Made by a program: the position numbers and the translations under genes | The notes under the pieces: model-generated | Seen by the model: only the letters and a program-made list of their open reading frames with translations | Told to the model about the DNA's origin: nothing | Database searches by the model: none | Shown here: one piece after another, positions 5,232-12,208 of the stretch | Numbering within the stretch: position 1 is the first letter of the stretch | Layout: the number at the start of each line of letters is the position of its first letter | Source: JBCBJZ01 sp038522635 | GTDB lineage: Bacteria; Pseudomonadota; Alphaproteobacteria; Rhizobiales; Hyphomicrobiaceae | NCBI GenBank assembly: GCA_038522635.1 | Contig: JBCBJZ010000055.1 | Span: 1-21,418, forward strand | Length of the DNA: 21,418 nucleotides | Reading direction: 5' to 3'

Positions 5232-7804
5232 GCATTGATGCGCTGAAGCGCCCTCTGGCGTCGGTACCCCGCTTGGCGGTGCCGCGGCTGGTTTCGCTGG
5301 CCCTGCGCGAGTTGCGCGGTGGTGTGCGCGGTTTCTACGTGTTCATCGCATGCGTGGCGCTCGGCGTGATGGTCATCACGAGCGTGGGCGCGCTGTCGGA
5401 TGCGCTGCGCAACGCGCTGTCGCAGCAAGGGCGCGAGATTTTGGGCGGGGATGTTCGCCTCTCGCGTGTTCACCGCGAGGCCACGCCGCAGGAGCGGGCC
5501 TGGATGGATCGCCAGGGCGAGGTGGCGGCGTTCGCGACGATGCGCTCGATGGGCCGGCGGCCCGATGGCAGTGCACAAATGCTGGTCGAGATCAAGGCGG
5601 TCGGCCCGGCGTATCCGCGCGCCGGTGCGGTTGACCTTTCAACGGGCGTGGCGTTGCAGACGGCGCTGAAAGAGGGCGTCGCGGTCGATCCGCTGCTGCT
5701 GGAGCAGCTTAAGCTGAAGGTCGGCGATGAACTCCAAGTGGGGCGCTCGAAACTCAAGATCGCGGCGACGATCACCCGGGAAACTGACAAAGTTGCGGAC
5801 CGTCTGACCTATGGGCCACGCGTCATCATGAGCCTGCCCGATCTTCGCGGGACGGGCCTCGTGCAGCCGGGCAGCATCATCCGTTGGCGCTATGCGCTGT
5901 CGTTGGCGGACGGTGCGGGCGAGGCGGCTGCAGGGCTGAAGGCGTTTCGCGCACAGCTTAAGGCGGCGCTGCCTGAGGCAGGCTTTATCATCCGCGACCG
6001 GCTCAACCCTTCACCGATGGTCACGCAGACGGTGGAACGCGTCGCGCAGTTTTTGTCGCTGATCGGTCTGACCGCGCTGCTCGTCGGCGGGGTCGGCGTG
6101 GCGAATGCGGTCTCCTCCTACATCGATCGGCGGCGCAAGATCATCGGGACGATGAAGAGCCTCGGCGCCACCAGCGCGATGATCTTCAAGATCCATCTGT
6201 TGCAGACCATGGCCATCGCCGGGATCGGCGTCGTGCTGGGGCTGCTCGTCGGCTATGTGGTCCCGTTCACGTTGGTTGGCGCGCTCGGTACGGTGCTGCC
6301 GATCAAGCTCGTCTTTGCGCCCTCGTGGGGGACGGTGCTGCTGGCGGCGGCTTACGGTTTCCTGGTGGCACTGGTGTTCACGCTATGGCCGTTGGGGCGC
6401 GCTGAGTTGGTGCGAGGCAGTGTGCTGTTCCGCGACCAAGTGGCGGACGATCGCACCCGGCCGCGTGCACGCGTGATGTTGATGACGGCGTTGGCCGCGC
6501 TGGCGCTGATGGCGCTCGCGATTGCGGCGTCTGATTCCAAGTGGATCGCGGCCTATTTCTGCATCGGGCTTGGCATCACGTTCCTGGTGTTCATCGGACT
6601 CGGCGAAGCGGTGACACAGGTGGCCCGTCGCTTGCCACGCCCCCGCATGCCGGAAGCTGCCCTGGCGATCGGCAACCTGGGCGCACCGGGCGGGCTGACC
6701 CGCGCGGTGGTGCTGTCACTTGGCGCGGGCTTGAGCTTGCTCGTCGCCGTCGCGTTGGCCGATGCGTCCTTGCTGAAGGCGATCAACAACGAAGTGCCCG
6801 AGCGCGCGCCCGACTATTACGTGCTGGACATCAACAAGGGCCAGGTCGCGGCTTTCGAGACGTTGGTCGCCAAAGAGACGCCCGGAACCGTGGTGCGGAC
6901 CGCACCCATGCTGCGGGGCCGTTTGGTGCGCCTTGCCGGGCGCCCGACCGATCAGGTGAAGGTCGATCCCGGCGCCCAATGGGTGTTGCGGGGTGACCGT
7001 GGCCTTTCGTTTGCGGACGCGGTGCCGGAGGGCTCGAAGGTCGTTGAAGGTGCCTGGTGGCCGAAGGGTTACGCCGGCCCGCCGCTCGTCTCGTTTGAAC
7101 GCGATTTGGCCAAGCAACTCGGCCTCAAGCTTGGCGACACCGTTACCGTCAACGTGCTTGGTCGCGATGTGACGGCCAAAATCGCGAGCCTGCGCGAACT
7201 CAAATGGGAGAGCCTGGCGATCAACTTCGTGATGTTGTTCTCGCCCAACACGCTTTCAGGCGCACCCTACAACGTGCTGGCGACGGTGCGGCTGCCGCAG
7301 GGCACCACACTCAAGCGCGAGGCGGCGCTGTCGCGGGCGCTTAGCCAGACGTTTCCGGCGGTCACCGCGATCCGGGTGAAGGATGCAATCAACGCGTTCA
7401 ACTCGGTGTTTGAGCGCATCATGGTGGCGGTGCGGCTGGCGGGCGGCGTGACGTTGCTCGCGGGCGCGATTGTGCTTGCTGGCGCGCTGGCGGCCGCGCA
7501 ACACCGGCGGGTGCACCAATCGGTCATCATCAAGGTGCTCGGTGCTACCCGAAGGCGCATTTTGACGGCGCACGGGCTGGAGTACGGCCTGTTGGCGACG
7601 GTGACGGCAAGCCTCGCGGTGTTGCTCGGCAGCCTGGTCGCTTGGGTGGTGGTCACCCAGGTGATGGATCTGGATTTCGTGTTTTCCTGGTTGGCGGTAG
7701 CGCAGGCGCTAGGGTTCTCGCTGGGCCTAATCTTGCTGTTCGGCGCGCTTGGCACGTGGCGCACGTTGCAGGCGAAACCCGTGCCTTATCTTCGTTCCGA
7801 GTAG
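5228..7804 (+). CDS. ybbP: FtsX-type ABC transporter permease, YbbP family
   Basis: 858 aa, the usual length for YbbP-like permeases, which are two FtsX units fused in one chain. It has one membrane segment near the N-terminus (about 36-56), a large periplasmic domain (about 60-265), then segments near 273-294, 325-348, 368-390, 415-433, 440-460 and 490-512. A second periplasmic domain (about 515-725) follows, then three last segments near 732-757, 785-808 and 818-842. Two cytoplasmic coupling sequences contact the ATPase: RRRKIIGTMKSLGAT (301-315) and RRVHQSVIIKVLGAT (760-774). These are the FtsX-family hallmarks. The start overlaps the ATPase stop by 4 nt. The substrate cannot be read from the sequence; the divergent esterase suggests a lipid-like or esterified compound. 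Confidence 0.93.
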   Translation: MSIDALKRPLASVPRLAVPRLVSLALRELRGGVRGFYVFIACVALGVMVITSVGALSDALRNALSQQGREILGGDVRLSRVHREATPQERAWMDRQGEVAAFATMRSMGRRPDGSAQMLVEIKAVGPAYPRAGAVDLSTGVALQTALKEGVAVDPLLLEQLKLKVGDELQVGRSKLKIAATITRETDKVADRLTYGPRVIMSLPDLRGTGLVQPGSIIRWRYALSLADGAGEAAAGLKAFRAQLKAALPEAGFIIRDRLNPSPMVTQTVERVAQFLSLIGLTALLVGGVGVANAVSSYIDRRRKIIGTMKSLGATSAMIFKIHLLQTMAIAGIGVVLGLLVGYVVPFTLVGALGTVLPIKLVFAPSWGTVLLAAAYGFLVALVFTLWPLGRAELVRGSVLFRDQVADDRTRPRARVMLMTALAALALMALAIAASDSKWIAAYFCIGLGITFLVFIGLGEAVTQVARRLPRPRMPEAALAIGNLGAPGGLTRAVVLSLGAGLSLLVAVALADASLLKAINNEVPERAPDYYVLDINKGQVAAFETLVAKETPGTVVRTAPMLRGRLVRLAGRPTDQVKVDPGAQWVLRGDRGLSFADAVPEGSKVVEGAWWPKGYAGPPLVSFERDLAKQLGLKLGDTVTVNVLGRDVTAKIASLRELKWESLAINFVMLFSPNTLSGAPYNVLATVRLPQGTTLKREAALSRALSQTFPAVTAIRVKDAINAFNSVFERIMVAVRLAGGVTLLAGAIVLAGALAAAQHRRVHQSVIIKVLGATRRRILTAHGLEYGLLATVTASLAVLLGSLVAWVVVTQVMDLDFVFSWLAVAQALGFSLGLILLFGALGTWRTLQAKPVPYLRSE

Positions 7805-8144
7805 AGCACAGGGTGATTTCGTAGCCGTGTTGGTGGGCGGGGTGGCGGCTCAGTCCGTGGCCGGTCGGTAGCCAGATGAGCGCGCGTGAGCAGGGGGTTC
7901 GGCGGGAAAGTCGATGTGAACGACGATCATCTCGAAAAAATGCGGCGTGAAGTCGCCGTTTTCGCCCGTGTCGCATGCGCCCGCTCGCTTGAATCGCCAC
8001 ACCAGTTGCGCCATATCAGAGGTGCTTTGATCTGCCGGTCGGCTCGTTCGGGTCGCCGCAGTGCCACGTGACTGGTCCGGTCTTTGCGACCGCGCCGTGC
8101 CACGAGGCGCATTCGGATGTCCTCACCACCGCCAAGGAACCAAC
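7805..8144 (+). other. Intergenic leader region upstream of the BI-1 gene
   Basis: A 340-bp gap with no supported gene. It holds the heat-shock-like promoter at 7988-8016. If transcription starts near 8024, the mRNA leader is about 120 nt, with a small hairpin CGGTC (8078-8082)/GACCG (8088-8092). A structured leader called ybhL has been described upstream of BI-1-type genes in Alphaproteobacteria; I could not match its consensus from memory, so the link is only a suggestion. Confidence 0.4.
7988..8016 (+). promoter_or_regulatory. Candidate RpoH (sigma-32) promoter for the BI-1 gene
   Basis: CTTGAA at 7988-7993 and CCATAT at 8011-8016, separated by 17 nt, resemble the -35 CTTGAA and -10 C(C/Y)ATNT of heat-shock sigma factor promoters. 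The downstream gene product (BI-1/YccA type) belongs to a family tied to membrane protein quality control and the FtsH protease, which fits heat-shock control. The assignment is by eye only. Confidence 0.4.
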
Positions 8145-8924
8145 ATGGCTGAACTTGACAAACGTTACGCTCGGGCAGGCTCCCGTCCGGTCTCAGATGC
8201 CGCGATCGATCAGGGCCTGCGCAGCTATATGCTCAGCATTTACAACTACATGGGCGCCGCCGTCGCGTTGACGGGCGTGGTCGCTTACGTGGTTTCCATG
8301 CTGGCCACCACCAACGACCCGGCTCTGGCCGTTGGCACGCTCAAAAACGGCAAGATGCTGACCTCGCTCGGCCAAACGCTGTATGGCACGCCACTGAAGT
8401 GGGTGATCATGCTGGCGCCGCTTGGTCTCGTCTTCCTGCTCGGTTTCCGCGTCCACAAGATGAGCCTTGTTGCTACCCAGGCGACGTTCTGGATCTACGC
8501 GGCTCTGATGGGGCTGTCGCTGTCGTCGATCTTCCTGGTCTTCACCGGTGAGTCGATCGTGCAGATGTTCTTCATCTCGGCCGCAGCCTTCGCCGCGCTC
8601 AGCTTGTTCGGTTACACCACCAAGAAGGACCTGTCCGCCTGGGGCAGCTTCCTGTTCATGGGCGTGATCGGCCTGATCATCGCGATGGTCGTGAACATCT
8701 TCCTGCAGTCGAGCGCGCTTGCATTCGCGATCTCGGTGATCGGTGTTCTCGTTTTCGCTGGCCTTACCGCCTACGACACGCAGCGCTTGAAGAACGACTA
8801 CTTCGAGCTGGTTGGCCAAGGTGAGCTGATGGCGAAAGCTGCTGTGATGGGCGCGCTGTCGCTGTACCTGAACTTCATCAACATGTTCATGTTCCTGCTG
8901 CAGTTGCTCGGCAACCGCGAGTAA
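8145..8924 (+). CDS. Bax inhibitor-1 (BI-1/YccA/YbhL) family membrane protein
   Basis: 259 aa. The ATG at 8145 was chosen because AAGGA ends 6 nt upstream and the protein then begins MAELDKRYARAG, as alphaproteobacterial members do. There are seven hydrophobic segments, roughly 32-55, 84-103, 111-131, 142-160, 168-188, 194-214 and 232-255. The family signature GLTAYDTQRLK follows segment six, with Asp211 at the position of the pH-sensing/calcium-gate aspartate of BI-1 channels. Bacterial members act in membrane stress and calcium leak, or bind and restrain the FtsH protease (YccA). It stands alone: own promoter region before it and a strong terminator after it. Confidence 0.93.
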   Translation: MAELDKRYARAGSRPVSDAAIDQGLRSYMLSIYNYMGAAVALTGVVAYVVSMLATTNDPALAVGTLKNGKMLTSLGQTLYGTPLKWVIMLAPLGLVFLLGFRVHKMSLVATQATFWIYAALMGLSLSSIFLVFTGESIVQMFFISAAAFAALSLFGYTTKKDLSAWGSFLFMGVIGLIIAMVVNIFLQSSALAFAISVIGVLVFAGLTAYDTQRLKNDYFELVGQGELMAKAAVMGALSLYLNFINMFMFLLQLLGNRE

Positions 8925-8973
8925 CTGGCAAGCGGGCGTCAGCTCCTGCGGCGCCGATCAAACCTTGAACGAC

Positions 8974-9005
8974 AAAAGCTCCGCCGGTTTGGCGGGGCTT
9001 TTTTG
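8974..9005 (+). terminator. Rho-independent terminator after the BI-1 gene
   Basis: AAAAGCTCCGCC (8974-8985), loop GGTTT, then GGCGGGGCTTTT (8991-9002) with one G-T pair, running into further T residues. It lies about 50 bp after the stop codon of the BI-1 gene. On the other strand the A-run on the far side also gives a U-run, so it may act for the convergent DUF2794 gene too. Confidence 0.9.
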
Positions 9006-9044
9006 TTGTGCTGGGCTGGGATGGCCGTGGACGCAGCCCCTCCT

Positions 9045-9506
9045 CTAGTGGTCGACTAGGCTGAGCGACTTATCGATGACGCTGAGCACGCGCCTTAGAT
9101 CGTGACCGCGCTTGAGGACCTGCCCGCCGGCGCCGATCACGCAGAACGCGCCCTGCTTGCGCGCGAGCTTTGGATGCTTCTCGACGCGGTAGAGGGGGAC
9201 TTCGCTGGAGCGGCGATAGATCGAGAACACCGCGCGGTCGCGTGCGAAGTCCATCGCGTAGTCCCGCCAATCGCCGAGCGCGACTTTGCGGCCGTAGACG
9301 TTCAGGATTTGATTGAGTTCGAGTCGGGTGAAGCAGACTTGGTTCGCGCTGCCGTTGGCGTCGGCGGCGGCGGAAGCGGTTGCGGCAGGACTGGCGAGCG
9401 CGCTTTGGCCGGCGAGCATGTGGGAGCCCCCAGCGGGCGAGCTGACTGCTTGCGCTTTGCGCTCCTCGCGCACCGCCTTCAACTGTATCGGTTCACTTTC
9501 GCTCAA
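9045..9506 (-). CDS. DUF2794 family protein
   Basis: 153 aa from a TTG start at 9506. This start has an ideal AGGAGG 5 nt upstream; the frame remains open to a GTG at 9584 (179 aa), but that extension (Pro/Arg-rich, no ribosome binding site) is unlikely. The N-terminal half (about 1-55) is polar and Ala/Ser-rich. The C-terminal ~95 residues are the conserved domain: FTRLELNQILNVYGRKVA, then DWRDYAMDFARDRAVFSIY, then RSSEVPLYRVEKHPKLARKQ, and GGQVLKRGHDL. The domain is found almost only in Alphaproteobacteria and has no known function. It is soluble, with no signal peptide or membrane segment. It is convergent with the BI-1 gene and downstream of the hairpin-rich gene-free region. Confidence 0.88.
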   Translation of the reverse strand: MSESEPIQLKAVREERKAQAVSSPAGGSHMLAGQSALASPAATASAAADANGSANQVCFTRLELNQILNVYGRKVALGDWRDYAMDFARDRAVFSIYRRSSEVPLYRVEKHPKLARKQGAFCVIGAGGQVLKRGHDLRRVLSVIDKSLSLVDH

Positions 9507-9807
9507 GCGCGCCTCCTGTGCGGTCGTTTGGTGTTGATGCCAGCAACTGGGTCCGCCACGGCGCCGTGGTGGGGGTGGGAACACAGGCCGGCGATTTGCC
9601 GATCGCGGCGATCAAGCGACGAGTGTCCCCCGGACGCCTTTCAAATTCAAGGCGACGTCATGCCCAGCAGCGGGCGCGAAGAGCGAATCACTGGCTCAAA
9701 CACGCCTCGCCTTCGAGGAGGGTGTCCCTGAGCGACAACATGAAATATTTGGAAACATTTATCACTATGCCGCCGCATTTCGTCCCGATCCCTGCCGTAA
9801 TGCACGC

Positions 9808-9813
9808 TATACT
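9808..9813 (+). promoter_or_regulatory. Possible -10 box for the first candidate small RNA
   Basis: TATACT lies 18 nt before the 12-bp stem at 9831, so a transcript could start around 9820. No good -35 box is visible at the right spacing, so this is weak. Confidence 0.25.
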
Positions 9814-9830
9814 TACAACCATTGGCACAA

Positions 9831-9901
9831 GGCCCGATCTGATTTCAATCTCGGAACCAGTCCCCCCAGTCCCCCGAGATCTCTCTCCGTCAGATCGGGC
9901 C
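9831..9901 (+). ncRNA. Candidate structured small RNA A (two-tier stem, C-rich loop)
   Basis: A perfect 12-bp outer stem pairs GGCCCGATCTGA (9831-9842) with TCAGATCGGGCC (9890-9901). After a small internal loop comes a perfect 7-bp inner stem, ATCTCGG (9848-9854) with CCGAGAT (9874-9880). It is capped by a 19-nt loop (9855-9873) containing CAGTCCCCCCAGTCCC. Copy B at 10204 has the same plan with different stem bases. The strand is inferred from the C-rich loop, which recalls the pyrimidine-rich, anti-Shine-Dalgarno-like loops of several alphaproteobacterial sRNAs. No U-rich terminator follows, so transcript ends are unknown. Confidence 0.5.
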
Positions 9902-9921
9902 CTCTTCCCCCTCAGGGATCT

Positions 9922-9945
9922 GCGCGGTGCCCCTCAAGGCCGCGC
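9922..9945 (+). other. Stem-loop with C-rich loop
   Basis: GCGCGG (9922-9927) pairs with CCGCGC (9940-9945) around the 12-nt loop TGCCCCTCAAGG. It lies 20 nt after candidate RNA A and could be part of the same transcript. Confidence 0.4.
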
Positions 9946-9982
9946 CACCTGCCGATGACCTGTCGCGTATCGTTTGCGTCAA

Positions 9983-10019
9983 CGCCGCCCATCCACCTCC
10001 CCCGGTTGGATGGGCGGCG
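9983..10019 (+). other. Perfect 13-bp hairpin with CCTCCCCC loop
   Basis: CGCCGCCCATCCA (9983-9995) pairs perfectly with TGGATGGGCGGCG (10007-10019) around CCTCCCCCGGT. The loop contains CCTCC, complementary to a Shine-Dalgarno core. No T-run follows, so it is not an ordinary terminator; it may be the 3' domain of an RNA beginning near 9820 or an element of its own. Confidence 0.5.
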
Positions 10020-10106
10020 CATTCGCGCGTGGGGTTTCGCGCTTCCCACATCCATGACTGCCCTCCTCACGTGCCAGCTCACCTACAAGTTCACGGGCAA
10101 GTTCAC

Positions 10107-10136
10107 AGGCCCCCTCAAATGACCGCGAAAGGGCCT
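10107..10136 (+). other. Short hairpin AGGCCC/GGGCCT
   Basis: AGGCCC (10107-10112) pairs with GGGCCT (10131-10136) around an 18-nt loop starting CCTC. It is preceded by a short direct repeat CAAGTTCAC. It is weaker than its neighbours and listed because it continues the series of stem-loops between 9831 and 10276. Confidence 0.3.
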
Positions 10137-10203
10137 GATTGCGACCGCTTTGCCGTCCAGCAGGCGCCCCACTTGTTAAGCATACCCATCAGCGTTGCCT
10201 CTC

Positions 10204-10276
10204 GGCCCGGTTCAAGCGGGACACTTCGGAAATCTCAGCCCCCCAGCCCCCCGAAGTCGACCAAAAGAACCGGGCC
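10204..10276 (+). ncRNA. Candidate structured small RNA B, structural paralog of A
   Basis: A perfect 10-bp outer stem pairs GGCCCGGTTC (10204-10213) with GAACCGGGCC (10267-10276). Symmetric 9-nt internal loops follow, then a perfect 7-bp inner stem, ACTTCGG (10223-10229) with CCGAAGT (10251-10257). The 21-nt loop (10230-10250) contains CAGCCCCCCAGCCCC. Compared with A, both stems differ in several bases, yet every change is matched on the other side and the loop core CAGYCCCCCCAGYCCC is kept. That is what a duplicated RNA under structural selection looks like. The strand is inferred as for A. Confidence 0.5.
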
Positions 10277-10434
10277 ACCTTCTCCGCAACCACACCAACC
10301 TCCCAACATCGCGGTTATGATCCCAACGCGCTGCGATGCAGGGCCGCGCCCACGCGAGGCGCCTGCGCGATTGGCCGTCGGCCGAAACTTTGCTGGAGCT
10401 GTTCGGGTGGGCCGGTGAGCCAGCTTGAAGCAGC

Positions 10435-11502
10435 TCAGCCCGGCACGACGCGTAACACCCGGCCATCGGCGCGATCGCTTAGCAGCCACAGCGCGCCGTC
10501 AGGCCCATCGCGGACATCGCGAATGCGTTCACCGAGATCCTCAAGCAAGCGTTCTTCGCTCTCGATCTTGCCGTCGCGCATGCGCATGCGGGCCACCAAA
10601 CGGCTGGCTAGCGCGCCGATAAAGAGATCGCCCTTCCAAGCGGGAAACAGGGAACCTGTATAGAACGCTGCGCCCGACGGCGCGATCGACGGGTCCCAGT
10701 AGTAGAGCGGCTGCTCCATCCCGGTCTTGCGGGTGCCAATGCCGATCTTCGCGCCAGAGTAATCGCGGCCATAGGTGATCACCGGCCACCCGTAGTTCTT
10801 GCCGGGCTCAGGACGGTTGATTTCATCGCCACCGGCGGCACCGTGTTCAATCGTATAAAGCCGACCGGTTGCGGGGTGGCGCGCTGCGCCCTGCACGTTG
10901 CGGTGGCCGATCGAGTAGATCTCCGGCGCCCAACCGGGTTTGCGCGGGTTGTCGGCGGGCGCTGACCCGTCCTGGTTGATGCGCACGAGTTTGCCGATGT
11001 GGTTGGCCGGGTTTTGCGCCTCGTCTTTGAGGCTGTAGCGGTCGCCCAGCGTCACGAACAAGGTGCCATCGCGAGCGAACACGAGCCGCGACCCAAAGTG
11101 GGCGGACGAACGGTAGTCGGGTTTCTGCCGAAAGATGATGCGTAGATCGGTCAGCTTCGCGGTGAGCGCTTCCGCGCCATCGCGGACCAGACGCGCGCGG
11201 GCGACGCTTGTGCCGTTGCGCCCGCGGCCCCGCGGCTCTGAGAACGAAAAGAAGATCGTTTGGTCATCCGCAAAGCGTGGACTGAGCTGTACGTCGAGCA
11301 GCCCGCCCTGGCCGCGGGCGGCGATCCGAGGGAGGCCACCTACGGGTGCGCCAACCTGCCCGCGTGGGCTGATGATGCGCAGCCGGCCGGGCCGTTCCGT
11401 CACCAGCAAGAAGCCCGCAGGCAAAAACGCCAAACTCCAGGGGTTGCGCAAGCCCCGGGCCACCGTCTCGACTTTGAGCTTGTAGGATGAGGGATCGGCC
11501 AT
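10435..11502 (-). CDS. yliI: PQQ-dependent sugar dehydrogenase family protein (YliI/Asd-like)
   Basis: 355 aa from the ATG at 11502, which has GAGGT 7 nt upstream; an in-frame extension to 11562 is Arg-rich and unlikely. This is a six-bladed soluble glucose dehydrogenase fold: NPWSLAFLPAGFLLVTERPGRL (first blade, 20-41), SAHFGSRLVF with the general-base histidine His135, NHIGKLVRI (167-175), EIYSIGHRNVQG (194-205) with the substrate/PQQ arginine Arg201, IEHGAAGGDEINR (218-230), KNYGWPV (235-241), and a last blade near DVRDGPDGALWLLSD. Family members oxidise aldose sugars with PQQ in the periplasm. Here there is no signal peptide: the mature-like protein starts directly MADPSSYKLKVETV. Either it is cytoplasmic, where PQQ loading is not expected, or the export signal was lost. 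Confidence 0.9.
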   Translation of the reverse strand: MADPSSYKLKVETVARGLRNPWSLAFLPAGFLLVTERPGRLRIISPRGQVGAPVGGLPRIAARGQGGLLDVQLSPRFADDQTIFFSFSEPRGRGRNGTSVARARLVRDGAEALTAKLTDLRIIFRQKPDYRSSAHFGSRLVFARDGTLFVTLGDRYSLKDEAQNPANHIGKLVRINQDGSAPADNPRKPGWAPEIYSIGHRNVQGAARHPATGRLYTIEHGAAGGDEINRPEPGKNYGWPVITYGRDYSGAKIGIGTRKTGMEQPLYYWDPSIAPSGAAFYTGSLFPAWKGDLFIGALASRLVARMRMRDGKIESEERLLEDLGERIRDVRDGPDGALWLLSDRADGRVLRVVPG

Positions 11503-11640
11503 GGTCGTTACCTCGTTTGGGACGCGGTGGATGGGTTCCGGGTGGGCGCGGCGCCGGCGCAAGTGGGACCAACGCCACCTGCCCGTGATGTGGTGAGCCG
11601 GTAACGCGTTGGCGATGCCGCTGGTTCAAGGCATCGTAGG

Positions 11641-11698
11641 GCCGGCCCCTTACCTAGAGCTGGCCTAGCCGGCCCCCTACCCAGCCGGCTTAGCCGGC
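11641..11698 (+). repeat. GCCGGC-rich short tandem repeat at a stop codon
   Basis: Two imperfect units of 27 and 25 bp (11641-11667, 11668-11692), each starting GCCGGCCCC(T/C)TACC, and a third GCCGGC at 11693. On the minus strand, GCCGGC-TAA-GCCGGC forms a hairpin whose loop is the stop codon of the SH3-like gene. It lies between that gene and the downstream sugar dehydrogenase gene. Confidence 0.6.
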
Positions 11699-12133
11699 AA
11701 AGTCGGTCAGGTGCTTTTCTTCGACCCAGCCCGTGCTGCATTTGCCCGCGTAGGGTTGCCGCTTGGCGATCGGCGTGCCGACACCGCAATCCACGTTGGC
11801 ATCCTTGCTGTAGACGATGCCGTGCCAACGGCGCGCGCCGGCTTCGACAAACATGCAAAGCGCAACCTGCTGCCCTTGGGTCAGCGTGTCACGGCGCGGG
11901 GCCGTCGCATGCGGCGCGGCATGGACCGTCGCCGTCACGCCCTTCGCCAGCGCTTTGACGCGGGCCGCGCCGCCGCACGCATCGAGGTCCGCTTCACCAC
12001 CGACAAGGACAGGACGCGACGTTTCGTTGGCGACAACGCTATTCGGTACGCCAGCAACCAGCATCGCCGTGGCGGCGACTGCGATCACCATCAAAGGTGC
12101 GAAGGTCAAGACAAACGGGCGGAGCGATGGCAT
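11690..12133 (-). CDS. Exported SH3-like domain protein
   Basis: 147 aa. The ATG at 12133 was chosen for its strong GGAGG 6 nt upstream; the long open frame to 12661 is only antisense to dapF. The N-terminus is a signal peptide or single anchor: PSLRPF, then a hydrophobic run (about 8-30), with a likely cut near residue 35. The rest (about 40-147) looks like a bacterial SH3 domain: Leu/Val-rich strands, RRWHGIVYSKDANVDCGV, PYAGKCSTGWVEEKHLTDFAG. There are four cysteines (53, 93, 116, 132), suggesting two periplasmic disulfides. Such proteins usually bind cell wall or act as envelope accessory domains; the specific role is unknown. It is divergent from dapF, with 75 bp between the starts, and about 190 bp upstream of the sugar dehydrogenase gene on the same strand. 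Confidence 0.75.
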   Translation of the reverse strand: MPSLRPFVLTFAPLMVIAVAATAMLVAGVPNSVVANETSRPVLVGGEADLDACGGAARVKALAKGVTATVHAAPHATAPRRDTLTQGQQVALCMFVEAGARRWHGIVYSKDANVDCGVGTPIAKRQPYAGKCSTGWVEEKHLTDFAG

Positions 12134-12208
12134 AGGACACCTCCAAGGTGCTGAAAGAACGGTTTTCGGATGGAGCTTCGGCAGCCTAACCACAAGCGAG
12201 GCCTGATG

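Larger units (their letters stand above)
9507..10434. other. Gene-free region dense in strong stem-loops with C-rich loops
   Basis: No ORF here looks real on either strand: the open frames at 9518-9958, 9927-10418 and 10139-10663 overlap each other, are Pro/Arg-rich, and read straight through perfect hairpins. From 9831 to 10276 there are five stem-loops, four of which expose C-runs on the plus strand (9831-9901, 9922-9945, 9983-10019, 10204-10276); the fifth is at 10107-10136. There is also a short A+T-rich stretch at about 9738-9770 and a small CCTCG/CGAGG hairpin at 9705-9718. The likeliest content is one or more small RNAs. Confidence 0.55.

Noticed and set aside
9855..9873. G-quadruplex on the minus strand from the C-run loops
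   Set aside because: Only two long G-runs per loop; a four-run quadruplex would need runs split awkwardly, and the flanking perfect stems favour the hairpin explanation.
9518..10663. Three overlapping plus-strand frames in the hairpin-rich region
   Set aside because: Pro/Arg-rich, no ribosome sites, mutually overlapping, and crossing perfect stem-loops and the dehydrogenase gene; no family resemblance.
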